A DNA stretch of 10,000 nucleotides from Methanospirillum hungatei (GTDB taxonomy: Archaea > Halobacteriota > Methanomicrobia > Methanomicrobiales > Methanospirillaceae), in contig NZ_JAIWNS010000032.1 of assembly GCF_020216685.1 (NCBI RefSeq), positions 1 to 10,000 on the forward strand, in the 5' to 3' direction. Numbering within the stretch: the first letter of the stretch is position 1; every line of letters starts with the position of its first letter. The notes under the pieces were generated by a model, which was given only the letters and a program-made list of their open reading frames with translations, was not told where the DNA came from and did no database searches. The position numbers and the translations under genes were made by a program. Below are positions 1 through 7,362 of this stretch, in pieces.

Positions 1-316
1 GAAGATTCAGATGAGCCATAATATCCTGCAGATCATCAGGAGAGACAAAAAAGTCAAGCATCGATTTGGAAACGGCTTTCTCTTTTAAAACCCTGAACAG
101 ATCCGCAGCCCGTACATTGAGAGCAATAATCTTCAGGTCTGAAACCCGGAAAATGACGGCCGGGAAAGGTGAGGATTCAAGAAGAGTCGCATAATACTGT
201 ATGGTTTTTTTCATTTCACGAGGCCTGAACCAGTGATAGAGATAGAAAATACCAAAGAATGCACAGGCTATGATAAAGAAAAGGCCGATAAAAAGAATGA
301 ATGACTGTACAGACAC
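1..316 (-). CDS. Membrane-anchored PAS-domain protein, 3' part missing (probable sensor)
   Basis: Only the first 105 residues are in the window; the gene runs off the left edge. Residues about 5-27 are a hydrophobic helix (FILFIGLFFIIACAFFGIF), followed by a basic stretch (RPREMKK) that would be cytoplasmic. From about residue 41 the sequence resembles the start of a PAS domain (LLESSPFPAVIFR, then KIIALN). The start is GTG at 316-314: an in-frame TGA lies two codons upstream and no ATG precedes the helix. There is no convincing Shine-Dalgarno site, but an A/T-rich element (346-337, minus strand) lies about 26 bp upstream and could drive a leaderless transcript. The gene follows the chemoreceptor gene on the same strand after a 96-bp gap. 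Many such proteins end in a histidine kinase or a cyclase, but the output domain is not visible, so the function is only inferred as sensory. Confidence 0.75.
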   Translation of the reverse strand, partial: MSVQSFILFIGLFFIIACAFFGIFYLYHWFRPREMKKTIQYYATLLESSPFPAVIFRVSDLKIIALNVRAADLFRVLKEKAVSKSMLDFFVSPDDLQDIMAHLNL

Positions 317-412
317 GATTCAGCCCGACCGTATGGTAAATTTTTTCCCTGTATGCAACCCGGTCAAACCTTGCAATTCTGATTCCGTCTGACCGAACAT
401 GATGATGAGGAA
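317..412 (-). promoter_or_regulatory. Intergenic gap with possible weak promoter
   Basis: These 96 bp separate the chemoreceptor stop from the GTG of the next gene on the same strand. Read on the minus strand, AAAAAATTTA (346-337) is the only TATA-like element, and its distance to the GTG would suit a leaderless mRNA. A 6-bp inverted repeat, CGGTCA (361-366) with TGACCG (390-395), has a 23-nt loop and no T-tract, so it is not a clear terminator. The two genes could be in one operon, or the downstream gene could have its own start. Confidence 0.25.
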
Positions 413-2818
413 TTACACGGTAAACCCGCTTATACCTCCATGAATCTCTTCGGCATACCGTGCAACGGCCTCAATATGACCGGATATCTGTTCAATCGAC
501 CGACAGGATGAAGCACAGGCCTCTGCAGATGCCCCGGCATCACGGGCGGTCTCAACCATCAGATCACCTATTGTCCGAGCCCGTTCATTCAGATCGCGAA
601 TCCTGCTCTCCTGCTCATGTGATAGCATCCCGGTCTCCCGGCTCATGGTTGCGATAACCTCAACCTCTCCGGCCATCTTTTCAAATAAATGAACCATTTC
701 ACAGATGGCATGACTTCTGGACTCAATCTCTCCCTGGACCTGTGAGACCTTATCCCGCACCTCCCGGAATGCATCATGAAGCGCTCCAAGCGTCTGGGAA
801 ATACTGGTTGTGGACTCTTTTGACTGCACAGCCAGATGCTTTACCTCACTTGCAACAACCGCAAATCCCCTTCCATACCTTCCGGCATGAGCTGCCTCAA
901 TTGCTGCATTTATGGCAAGCAGATTTGTCTGGTTTGCAATATCCGTCACTACCTTGATGATCTTCTCAATGCTGATCAGCTCTTCATGGATACGGGAAAT
1001 CCCACTGTCCACAGACCCGGCTGCTTCTGAAATGGCGTCAATTCCTTCCCGACTCTGTGTCGCCAGCACAACTCCCTGTGATGACATCTCATGCGTCCTT
1101 GCCGATGTCTCTGCAACCTCCTGCACCTTCTCATTCATCCCGCAGAGCGCCTGCATGGCAGTATCAGCACTCACAACCATCTGCCTGACCTCCTCCTGGA
1201 CACTGACCGCCCGATCAGATACGGCACTCGTGTAACAGGCAAGGGTCTCAGCCTGCCCTGAAACCGCTGCAATCTCCCGTTTAATTCCATCAGCCTCTTC
1301 GGTCAGCACATCAGCGGCATTCCGAAGCACCGTGATACTTTCTGCTACCTGAACCCCGATATTGTCAAGCGAACTCCGGATGGTAGTAAAATCCCCTGTC
1401 ACCTCAAGTTTTGAACTCATACGAGCCGTAAAGTCACCGGATGCATACCGGCTGCTCACCCGGTCAATCTCCCCGACAACTGCAGAGCACCAGATCCCAA
1501 TCGAATCCATGGACTCCTTCATACTGGCAAAATCTCCCGGATATGCAATCCTCTCATCCATCCGTGAGGAGAAGTCACACGCTGCATAGGCCTTTGCTAC
1601 CCGTTTCATCTCAAGAAGGGGGGTATTCAGCCTGACCAGCATCTGGTTCATCCCGGCAATCATTGCCTGATAATACCCGGATAGTCCAGACGTATCCCCT
1701 TTCACCGTAAGATTTCCCTCCATAACCGACATCGTGAAGGATTCAACGGTTGCAATCATGAGCTGCAGGCTGTCCAGTGCGCCGTTCAGATCCTGAATGA
1801 TACCGAAAAACGGCCCTTCCTGTGGTGCCGGTATGTAGAGCGGAATCCATCCTGAGTTCATCTGGGAGATTCCGTCAGTCAGTGCACAAAACTGCACCTG
1901 TACCTGCTCCATCATGGTATTTATCGCCTGAATACCGGGCTGTAGATCCTCAGGGCAGGACTCAATCTCCATCCGGTGTGAGAAATTCCCTGCAGATATC
2001 TCTGCTGCCAGCTGTTCCAGTGCAGAAGAAAGAGCGGAATTATCAGGACTCGCGGCTTTTTCCTCAACCGGGGGGATAAGTTCTGTTATGGTCAGAAACA
2101 GGACCGAACGCTTGAGGAGAACCACTTCACAGACCCGGACGGTAATCAGGTGTGCAACCTCTGACAGGGTATCTTCGTGAACAAACCGAATCTCTGTCCC
2201 CGGATGATTCGAAACGTCCTGTATTGCATGATGCATAGAGAGCACGTCCCACTTCAGGATATTATTGTTCAGAAGGACATCAGCCGGGATGGGAATTCGG
2301 GAACCGGAAGTCATGGAGAGGATAGTCCCATCCATCTCTGCGAGGATCTCACAGGATTCAGAAAGAGACCTCCTGATCGTATCATATGACGGAAAGTCAG
2401 GGGGATTATCTGGTTTAATTAAGAACACCAGCATAACCGGCAGAGATGTACCTTCAGGGACTGTAGGAAGAGCCCGAATCTCATAAAACCCTGCCCCTGC
2501 CGGAAAGATGACCTCAGCTACCCCGGAGGTTATCCGTCCGGAAAGTGCAGCATCCCAGACCGACTCACCGGAAAGAAGAGAAACAGGCAGGTTTTTAAAA
2601 TGCATTCCTTCCATAGTCTCGTTTTGAAACCCGGAGATACTAAGAAAGGCTTCGTTTGCATGTGAAATCGTCAGGGTATGATCACAGAGAAGAACCGGAA
2701 CCGGGAATGAATCGATGTAATCATCCCAACATGAGAACGTATACGACCCTTGTGAAATATGCTGAATAAACGAATCTGCCGCAGCACCTTGTCTTGAAAC
2801 AACAGAATTATGAATCAT
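413..2818 (-). CDS. Soluble methyl-accepting chemotaxis protein with PAS and HAMP-like repeats
   Basis: The protein (801 residues from the chosen start) would relay a cytoplasmic signal to a CheA/CheW array. There is no membrane helix. In order: a PAS domain at about 30-135, a second weaker PAS-like region at about 150-250, three or four HAMP-like repeats at about 265-495 (ASGDFTARM and AACDFSSRM mark two clearly related copies), then the long coiled-coil signalling domain at about 500-795. The hairpin tip is clear ([18 protein letters not shown], about 626-643, then [11 protein letters not shown]). The residues just after the tip read HAGRYGRGF where most family members have RAGE(H/Q)GRGF. 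No CheR-binding pentapeptide is visible at the C-terminus. Possible starts are TTG (2839), ATG (2824) and ATG (2818). The last is preferred because AGGTG lies 7 nt upstream; it gives an 11-bp overlap with the kinase gene, pointing to translational coupling. Confidence 0.93.
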   Translation of the reverse strand: MIHNSVVSRQGAAADSFIQHISQGSYTFSCWDDYIDSFPVPVLLCDHTLTISHANEAFLSISGFQNETMEGMHFKNLPVSLLSGESVWDAALSGRITSGVAEVIFPAGAGFYEIRALPTVPEGTSLPVMLVFLIKPDNPPDFPSYDTIRRSLSESCEILAEMDGTILSMTSGSRIPIPADVLLNNNILKWDVLSMHHAIQDVSNHPGTEIRFVHEDTLSEVAHLITVRVCEVVLLKRSVLFLTITELIPPVEEKAASPDNSALSSALEQLAAEISAGNFSHRMEIESCPEDLQPGIQAINTMMEQVQVQFCALTDGISQMNSGWIPLYIPAPQEGPFFGIIQDLNGALDSLQLMIATVESFTMSVMEGNLTVKGDTSGLSGYYQAMIAGMNQMLVRLNTPLLEMKRVAKAYAACDFSSRMDERIAYPGDFASMKESMDSIGIWCSAVVGEIDRVSSRYASGDFTARMSSKLEVTGDFTTIRSSLDNIGVQVAESITVLRNAADVLTEEADGIKREIAAVSGQAETLACYTSAVSDRAVSVQEEVRQMVVSADTAMQALCGMNEKVQEVAETSARTHEMSSQGVVLATQSREGIDAISEAAGSVDSGISRIHEELISIEKIIKVVTDIANQTNLLAINAAIEAAHAGRYGRGFAVVASEVKHLAVQSKESTTSISQTLGALHDAFREVRDKVSQVQGEIESRSHAICEMVHLFEKMAGEVEVIATMSRETGMLSHEQESRIRDLNERARTIGDLMVETARDAGASAEACASSCRSIEQISGHIEAVARYAEEIHGGISGFTV

Positions 2819-4469
2819 CGGCATGCACCTGCCCTGCAAAAGAAGTGTGTAAAGCGTTCATCAGTTCCTCCCCTTTGTAAAACCGGTAACAACTCTTCGG
2901 AATACATATCTCAAACCTGGCACCTTTTCCATAGGTTCCATTCTCAGTAATGCTCATCCCGGTCATCCCCAGAATTTCCCTGGTGTAAAAAAGACCAAGA
3001 CCAGAATTCCGGCCCACTCCACGTTCAAAGATAACCTTCTTTTTATTATCCGGAATACCCATCCCGTCATCCTCAATGATGAGAAGGCCGGCGTCTATCC
3101 GCTCTACGAACCGAATCTGTATTGCAGAAACCCGGCACCCGTGCATCAGGGCATTTTCAACAAGATTGATGACGATCTTTCCAAACATCGGGTCTGTATA
3201 CACCTCAAGCGTCCCGGTTGAATGGAGGATGGAGACATTCCCGAATTCATGAGAATGTTTGATATTCTCGATTATACGCGAGATAGAAAGCCACTTTGGT
3301 TTTTGAATCCCGATCTTCTGATACACATCAGAGAACATTAAGTGTTCCTGGATATTATTCAGGGAAATTCCCAGTTCTTTCACATCCTGCGCAATCTCCG
3401 GATATTTGTGCGAGAGTTCAAGCAGATTGTCATAATGAAAGAGCTGGGCGGTCAGTTCATTCCTGATATCATGCCGGGTGATCGTATTGAGGATATCGAG
3501 TTTTTTATTCGTCCCAATCAGGTTTTCCATCTCTTTATGCTCTTCCTGGAGGAGAAAGTGATGAAGAGCGTATGATATCTCCCGTGCAACATCCTGCACC
3601 ATCGCCTGCTCATCCGGATCCCTGGCATATTCAGGCTCAAGGGTCACGGACACGATGCCAAAGACCGTTCCTGCATGTTCCAGTCTGACCGTAAGGGTAT
3701 GAGAGTCATGATGGCCGGAGTAGAGCGGGCATGATACACAGGTCTCGTCCGGAGCACAGATAACCGGACCTGACCGGCTTTGCAGGGCTCTCTTGTAACA
3801 TGAGGTCCTGTTCCCTGCCTGAAGATATGAGAGGAACCGGTCCATCTGCTCTTCAAGACCGGCATGATACACCCCGGACACATTCCCGTTTGCATCAAAC
3901 AGGACAATACGCATGTTCTGATAGCCGGGTTCTGACGTAATCCTGCTACACAGACGGGCAAAAACCTCTTCTCTCATCTCATTCCCATGAATAGTGTCAG
4001 ATACCTCCCGAAGAACCTGAAATATCCGGGAGAGATGCCGAAGTTTCTGCTGATCCCGGTACTGCCGGTATGCCTTCATGACCTTATCAGACAGTTCTGC
4101 ATACTGAGATCTGGGCTCTCCTCCCTTCTGTACGTAAAAGGTGGCTCCTGAATTGATTGCCGATACCGCAACACTCTCTCTTCCCCGGCCGGTAAAGAGA
4201 ATAAACGGAATATCACACCCATGACCTCTGATCGTTTGCAAGAGTTCGATTCCACTCATTTCAGGCATTTCATAGTCTGATATGAAGACATCCACCGGAT
4301 ACTCAGTCAGGTGTTCGAATGCCTCCTGAACTGATGAACATGAAGATACCCGTATATGGCCGGAGCGTTCAAGAAATGCCTTTGTGACCTCCAGAATATG
4401 GGCATCATCATCCACATGAAGGACGTGGACTGGAACTAGGGGAGGTGATGAGTGGTGCATCAGTATCAC
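2808..4469 (-). CDS. Soluble receiver-GAF-like-histidine kinase
   Basis: A 553-residue two-component protein with the receiver at the N-terminus. The receiver domain (about 14-135) has the acidic triad D20-D22, phospho-acceptor D65 (FISDYEMP), T93 and K115. A middle region (about 150-305) looks GAF-like and carries cysteines C224, C238, C244 and C247. The kinase part has the H-box around H333 (TRHDIRNEL), N-box N439 ([11 protein letters not shown]), G1 box DDGMGIP (467-473) and G2 box GLGLF (490-494). No transmembrane segment is present. It would autophosphorylate H333; whether D65 is filled by this or another kinase cannot be told. The start is GTG at 4469, with GGGAG 6 nt upstream and a 4-bp GTGA overlap with the preceding gene; ATG at 4460 is a weaker alternative. 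A short tail (about 525-553) follows the ATPase domain and overlaps the chemoreceptor start. Confidence 0.93.
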   Translation of the reverse strand: MILMHHSSPPLVPVHVLHVDDDAHILEVTKAFLERSGHIRVSSCSSVQEAFEHLTEYPVDVFISDYEMPEMSGIELLQTIRGHGCDIPFILFTGRGRESVAVSAINSGATFYVQKGGEPRSQYAELSDKVMKAYRQYRDQQKLRHLSRIFQVLREVSDTIHGNEMREEVFARLCSRITSEPGYQNMRIVLFDANGNVSGVYHAGLEEQMDRFLSYLQAGNRTSCYKRALQSRSGPVICAPDETCVSCPLYSGHHDSHTLTVRLEHAGTVFGIVSVTLEPEYARDPDEQAMVQDVAREISYALHHFLLQEEHKEMENLIGTNKKLDILNTITRHDIRNELTAQLFHYDNLLELSHKYPEIAQDVKELGISLNNIQEHLMFSDVYQKIGIQKPKWLSISRIIENIKHSHEFGNVSILHSTGTLEVYTDPMFGKIVINLVENALMHGCRVSAIQIRFVERIDAGLLIIEDDGMGIPDNKKKVIFERGVGRNSGLGLFYTREILGMTGMSITENGTYGKGARFEICIPKSCYRFYKGEELMNALHTSFAGQVHADDS

Positions 4470-4696
4470 CCAAGTCTCCCGATCTTATCTGCAAGTTCCT
4501 GGGCCAGATCCTGCTCTATGAACATGGCTGATGCAAGACCGACCCATTTCGCCAGTTCTGTGCAGTGTTCAGGGCCGATATCCGGGAAATTCAGACCATT
4601 GAGATGAAACTTGGTCTGCCTTTCAAGGAGGGTGATTGCTGCAGGGCCGAGATATTCAACTGCAATCTCAAGCACTGCATCAGAGGTTTTGCTCAT
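4466..4696 (-). CDS. Small acidic protein of unknown function in sensory operon
   Basis: Seventy-six residues, probably all helical, with no signal peptide or membrane segment. I do not recognise the family with certainty. The pattern (EIAVEYLGPAAITLLERQ early, then ELAKWVGL and LAQELADKIGRL) faintly recalls the short LGP-x-A helical domains found at the C-terminus of some bacterial and archaeal signalling proteins, but this is only a visual impression. It is judged real because ATG 4696 has GGGGG 6 nt upstream, the gap to the preceding Cache-HAMP gene is 22 bp, and its TGA overlaps the GTG of the kinase gene. The position between a membrane sensor and soluble kinase suggests an adaptor or a small partner of one of them; that is inference. 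Confidence 0.75.
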   Translation of the reverse strand: MSKTSDAVLEIAVEYLGPAAITLLERQTKFHLNGLNFPDIGPEHCTELAKWVGLASAMFIEQDLAQELADKIGRLG

Positions 4697-4718
4697 AAAA
4701 ATCCCCCATTATTCAGAA

Positions 4719-5534
4719 TCACTCATGCTGGTAGTCCTGGTGCATCAGGATCTTCAGACTGGTTATCATCCGTTTGAATGATGAGGCAAGTTCACCAATC
4801 TCGTCATTGCGACGGATGGTGATCGAGACATTCGTATCTCCCCTGCTTATCTTATTAGCCGATTCAATCAGCATGTGAATGTCACGGATCATCGTCCTGG
4901 AGAATACAAAGATGATAAGCCCTGCAGAGAGAATACCCAGGATCAGAATTAGATAGATGGTCTGGCCGACAAAGTCCATCCGGGTTTTCACAACCGCTGC
5001 ATCCATATCCACACCAACGATACCGATAACCTCCCCCCTGGCATTCTTAATCGGTGCATACCCGGCAAGAACAGTTCCCCAGGGCCTTTTTACAAACTCC
5101 TTTTCAACAGAGGAACCTGAAAATGCCGACAGCATGGCAGGCGTCGGATTTGACACCGGGTTGCCTATCTTCACGTCCCGTTTCCCGATATTATACCCGC
5201 TGTCTATGACATACTCCATCCCGTCGCCCTGTTTTCTCGCGGTGAAAATCTTCACAATCTCATGATCGGCTTGGGACATATGGGCCAGTTGTTCAGCATT
5301 CATGAGGTAGAGGATTTCAGCCTCCATACCGGGTTTTAATTTGGCGATCTCATCACCGTTCAGGTCTGCTGCAGTGAGGGAGGCAAGAGCCACCAGCTCC
5401 TGCTGAGTTGATTCCTGTATTTTTTCTGTTGATGCACCGACGGTAAACAAAAATGTAAGTCCGGTAATCAGGATTACCAGGATAACAAAACCGGCGGTGA
5501 GTTTTGTCATGATTGAGTGCAGCATATCTGCCAT
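4719..5534 (-). CDS. Membrane Cache-HAMP sensor protein without output domain
   Basis: A 271-residue protein with helix 1 at about 12-32, an extracytoplasmic Cache-like domain at about 33-189 (typical late segment YAPIKNARGEVIGIVGVDMD, about 159-178), helix 2 at about 190-212, and a HAMP linker at about 213-262 (DEIGEL at 244-249). It ends about nine residues after HAMP, at a clear TGA, with no kinase, methyl-accepting, cyclase or other output domain. It would bind a small extracellular ligand and pass the conformational change to a separate partner. It is the first gene of the minus-strand sensory cluster. The start is ATG 5534 with GGAGAG 9 nt upstream; ATG 5525 is possible but further from that site. 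The truncated look could reflect real splitting or decay of a longer receptor, but the tight following genes and intact reading frame favour a functional short protein. Confidence 0.9.
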   Translation of the reverse strand: MADMLHSIMTKLTAGFVILVILITGLTFLFTVGASTEKIQESTQQELVALASLTAADLNGDEIAKLKPGMEAEILYLMNAEQLAHMSQADHEIVKIFTARKQGDGMEYVIDSGYNIGKRDVKIGNPVSNPTPAMLSAFSGSSVEKEFVKRPWGTVLAGYAPIKNARGEVIGIVGVDMDAAVVKTRMDFVGQTIYLILILGILSAGLIIFVFSRTMIRDIHMLIESANKISRGDTNVSITIRRNDEIGELASSFKRMITSLKILMHQDYQHE

Positions 5535-5602
5535 AGAATGAATCTCTCCAAAAAGTCCCGAATCACTGACCGAAAGAACCGGACAGGATCAGGATGTATG
5601 CA

Positions 5603-5616
5603 CATATGATCATATG
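5603..5616. repeat. Perfect 14-bp palindrome CATATGATCATATG
   Basis: The sequence equals its own reverse complement over 14 bp and stops there (flanking A and C do not pair). It sits 69-82 bp upstream of the Cache-HAMP start and could be a regulator-binding site or an archaeal promoter element. A/T-rich palindromes of this size can occur by chance, so the role is open. Confidence 0.45.
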
Positions 5617-5667
5617 CAGGTTCGATAATGATTCGGCATAGAATCTATTGTCAGATATAGTGAGAAT

Positions 5668-5724
5668 AGAGAACTATAGAGATATCATATACCTCCTGAT
5701 CCACCATATCTCTCTATATTCTCT
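5668..5724. repeat. Imperfect inverted repeat with promoter-like arms
   Basis: The left arm AGAGAACTATAGAGATAT (5668-5685) and the right arm ATATCTCTCTATATTCTCT (5706-5724) are reverse complements except for a few indels or mismatches, with a 20-nt spacer. Each arm, read toward its own divergent gene, gives ATATCTCT followed by a TATA-like core, so the two arms may be mirrored promoters or a shared operator. Confidence 0.5.
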
Positions 5725-5773
5725 GTCGGAAACCGGAATAATACCGGGATGACAATGGGTGTCGGGATTTATC

Positions 5774-6613
5774 ATGTCTCATACGATGAACACTCCGGTT
5801 CTCCGGATGGCAGGAATCATACTCCTGCTCTGTGCCGTCTTCTGTGCCACTGCCCCGGTAATGGCAGAAGAGACGACGTTAAGTATATCTGGCTCAACAA
5901 CCGTTCTTCCGATCGCCTCTGCATGTGCAGAAGCATTCATGGATGCTCACCCAGATATTGATGTTCAGGTCAGCGGTGGAGGATCTGGTGCCGGTATCAA
6001 GGCAATCGGTGAAGGTGTTGTCAGCCTTGCAATGGCATCCCGTGAACTGAAAGACGAAGAGAAGTCCAAATACCCGAAACTTCAGACCGTTCCAGTCGCG
6101 AAGGATGGTATTGCAGTTATTGTAAACCCTGAAAACCCCGTAGAAGCACTTACTCTGAAACAGATCAAGGACATCTACACCGGGACCATCACCGGATGGC
6201 AGGATGTTGGCGGAGAGACTGGCAAGATTGAGATCGTCGGTCGTGACAGTGCATCAGGGACCAGAGAGTTCTTCTTTGAGAAAGTCCTCAACAAGGAAGA
6301 CTTTACCAAGTTCATGCTTGAAAAGAACTCAAACGGTGCAGTCCAGCAGTACGTCTCCCAGACCCCGACCGCCATCGGATATGTCGGTATGGGCTTTGAA
6401 GATGGTGTAAAGGTCATTGAGATCACGAGCACCGATGGAAAGAACTCAAAGCCATCAGTTGCAACCGTAAAGTCCGGTGAGTACCCGCTCTCCCGTGAAT
6501 TATACTTCGTCACCGCCGGTGAACCGGAAGGCCTTGCAAAAGAGTTCCTCGACTTTGTCCTGAGTGCTGAAGGACAGAAGATTGTCGAAGAACAGGGCTT
6601 TGTAAGCATCTAA
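5774..6613 (+). CDS. pstS: Exported phosphate-binding protein of ABC transporter (PstS-like)
   Basis: The product (279 residues) resembles the short PstS class that binds phosphate outside the cell and delivers it to PstCAB. A Sec signal peptide is visible: hydrophobic core about 13-28, likely cleavage after APVMA (31). No lipobox precedes a cysteine in the right context, so lipid anchoring is not supported. Ligand-loop motifs are SGSTT (39-43), the SGGGSGAGIKA loop (67-77) and GRDSASGTREF (156-166). The start is ATG 5774 with GGGA 6 nt upstream; GTG 5759 (with GGGAT 8 nt upstream) and ATG 5786 are alternatives. The gene is divergent from the sensory cluster and stands alone: the next genes are on the opposite strand, so permease, ATPase and phoU would have to be elsewhere. 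A related anion could be the ligand, but the motifs favour phosphate. Confidence 0.93.
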   Translation: MSHTMNTPVLRMAGIILLLCAVFCATAPVMAEETTLSISGSTTVLPIASACAEAFMDAHPDIDVQVSGGGSGAGIKAIGEGVVSLAMASRELKDEEKSKYPKLQTVPVAKDGIAVIVNPENPVEALTLKQIKDIYTGTITGWQDVGGETGKIEIVGRDSASGTREFFFEKVLNKEDFTKFMLEKNSNGAVQQYVSQTPTAIGYVGMGFEDGVKVIEITSTDGKNSKPSVATVKSGEYPLSRELYFVTAGEPEGLAKEFLDFVLSAEGQKIVEEQGFVSI

Positions 6614-6640
6614 GAGAATCGTTCGAACCGTACAATCCGT

Positions 6641-6661
6641 TGGAGAGAATAACTCTCTCCA
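6641..6661. terminator. Hairpin between convergent genes, probable terminator
   Basis: TGGAGAGA (6641-6648) and TCTCTCCA (6654-6661) form a perfect 8-bp stem with a 5-nt loop, 28 bp after the pstS stop and 33 bp beyond the end of the minus-strand ATPase gene. A pyrimidine-rich stretch (6662-6680) follows on the plus strand, suiting termination of pstS. A stem-loop works from both sides, so it could also mark the end of the ABC operon, but no T-tract is seen on that side. Confidence 0.55.
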
Positions 6662-6693
6662 TTCCTGTTCTTCTATTCATCATACGGCATTTT

Positions 6694-7362
6694 CTATCCG
6701 GAATCGATATTGCCATCAACGAACCGGATGACACGGTCAAAGTACTCCTCATGCCAGGGTTCATGGGAAACCATCACGATAGTCTGTCCATGCTCCCGGT
6801 TCAGACGTTGAAAGAGGTCAAGGACCATTCGTGAAGAGGCAGTATCAAGATTGGCACACGGCTCATCGGCAAATACAATTTCAGGCTCATTCATGAGGGC
6901 TCGTGCAATTGCTACCCGTTGCTGCTGACCACCGGAGAGTTCACGTTTCAGATGATGAGCCCGGCCAGAAAGACCAACCTCATCAGCAAGCCTCATAGCC
7001 CTATCCATCACCTGATAATAATCCATTCCCAGACCAAACCCCGGCACAGCGATGTTCTCCACTACTGTCAGATCCTCAATGAGAGCATAGTCCTGAAAGA
7101 CATACCCCATGGTTTCCAGTCGAAATCGGGATCGTTTTTCATTGGAGAGCAGAGAGACATCTGTTCCAGAAATCAGGACCTTTCCTGAGCTTTGGGAGTC
7201 AAGAAGTCCGATGAGATGAAGAAATGTGGATTTTCCACTTCCGGATGGCCCCATAACTCCCACAAACTCTCCTTTCTCTATCCGGACCGAAACACCCCGT
7301 AATGCATGAACGCTGACATCACCCATCAGGTATGTTTTTCGAAGGTCGCAGGTCTCAATCAT
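6694..7362 (-). CDS. ABC transporter ATP-binding protein, MacB/LolD type
   Basis: A complete 222-residue nucleotide-binding subunit that hydrolyses ATP to power the adjacent permease at the inner face of the membrane. All motifs are present: Walker A GPSGSGKST (38-46), Q-loop Q90, signature LSGGQ (142-146), Walker B IVFADE with catalytic E167, D-loop NLD (171-173) and H-loop H200. Length and sequence fit the LolD/MacB/FtsE group that pairs with FtsX-like permeases rather than importer ATPases. ATG 7362 overlaps the permease stop by 4 bp (ATGA), so translation is probably coupled. It is the last gene of the three-gene operon. The substrate cannot be read from this subunit. Confidence 0.95.
   Translation of the reverse strand: MIETCDLRKTYLMGDVSVHALRGVSVRIEKGEFVGVMGPSGSGKSTFLHLIGLLDSQSSGKVLISGTDVSLLSNEKRSRFRLETMGYVFQDYALIEDLTVVENIAVPGFGLGMDYYQVMDRAMRLADEVGLSGRAHHLKRELSGGQQQRVAIARALMNEPEIVFADEPCANLDTASSRMVLDLFQRLNREHGQTIVMVSHEPWHEEYFDRVIRFVDGNIDSG

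Larger units (their letters stand above)
5535..5773. promoter_or_regulatory. Divergent promoter region between the sensory cluster and pstS
   Basis: This gap drives the Cache-HAMP gene leftwards and the phosphate-binding protein rightwards. It is A/T-rich in its centre. It contains a perfect 14-bp palindrome (5603-5616) and an imperfect inverted repeat (5668-5724) whose right arm includes a TATA-like CTATATT (5714-5720). A start about 25 bp downstream would give pstS a leader of roughly 30 nt with a GGGA ribosome-binding site. For the minus-strand gene the TATA element is uncertain: the mirrored left arm would give a leader of about 110 nt, an element near the palindrome about 50 nt. Confidence 0.5.

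Noticed and set aside
361..395. Inverted repeat CGGTCA...TGACCG after the chemoreceptor gene as terminator
   Set aside because: The stem is only 6 bp with a 23-nt loop and there is no T-tract on the minus strand.
912..1235. Plus-strand open frames opposite the chemoreceptor signalling domain
   Set aside because: Cys/Ser/Thr-rich products are reverse readings of the coiled-coil region; no ribosome-binding site or neighbours support them.
3644..3961. Alternative minus-strand frame of 105 codons within the kinase
   Set aside because: It overlaps the GAF-like domain in another frame, while the kinase frame is continuous and has all expected motifs on both sides.
4957..5265. Plus-strand open frame opposite the Cache domain
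   Set aside because: The opposite strand encodes a coherent Cache-HAMP protein; this product has no recognisable features.
5749..5961. Plus-strand 70-codon frame overlapping the start of pstS
   Set aside because: It begins just before pstS in another frame and yields an unrecognisable Cys/His/Arg-rich sequence; the signal peptide and ligand motifs are in the pstS frame.
6175..6609. Minus-strand open frame of 144 codons opposite pstS
   Set aside because: It is antisense to the conserved phosphate-binding protein, is Ser/Pro/Thr-rich in a way typical of a shadow frame, and has no family resemblance.
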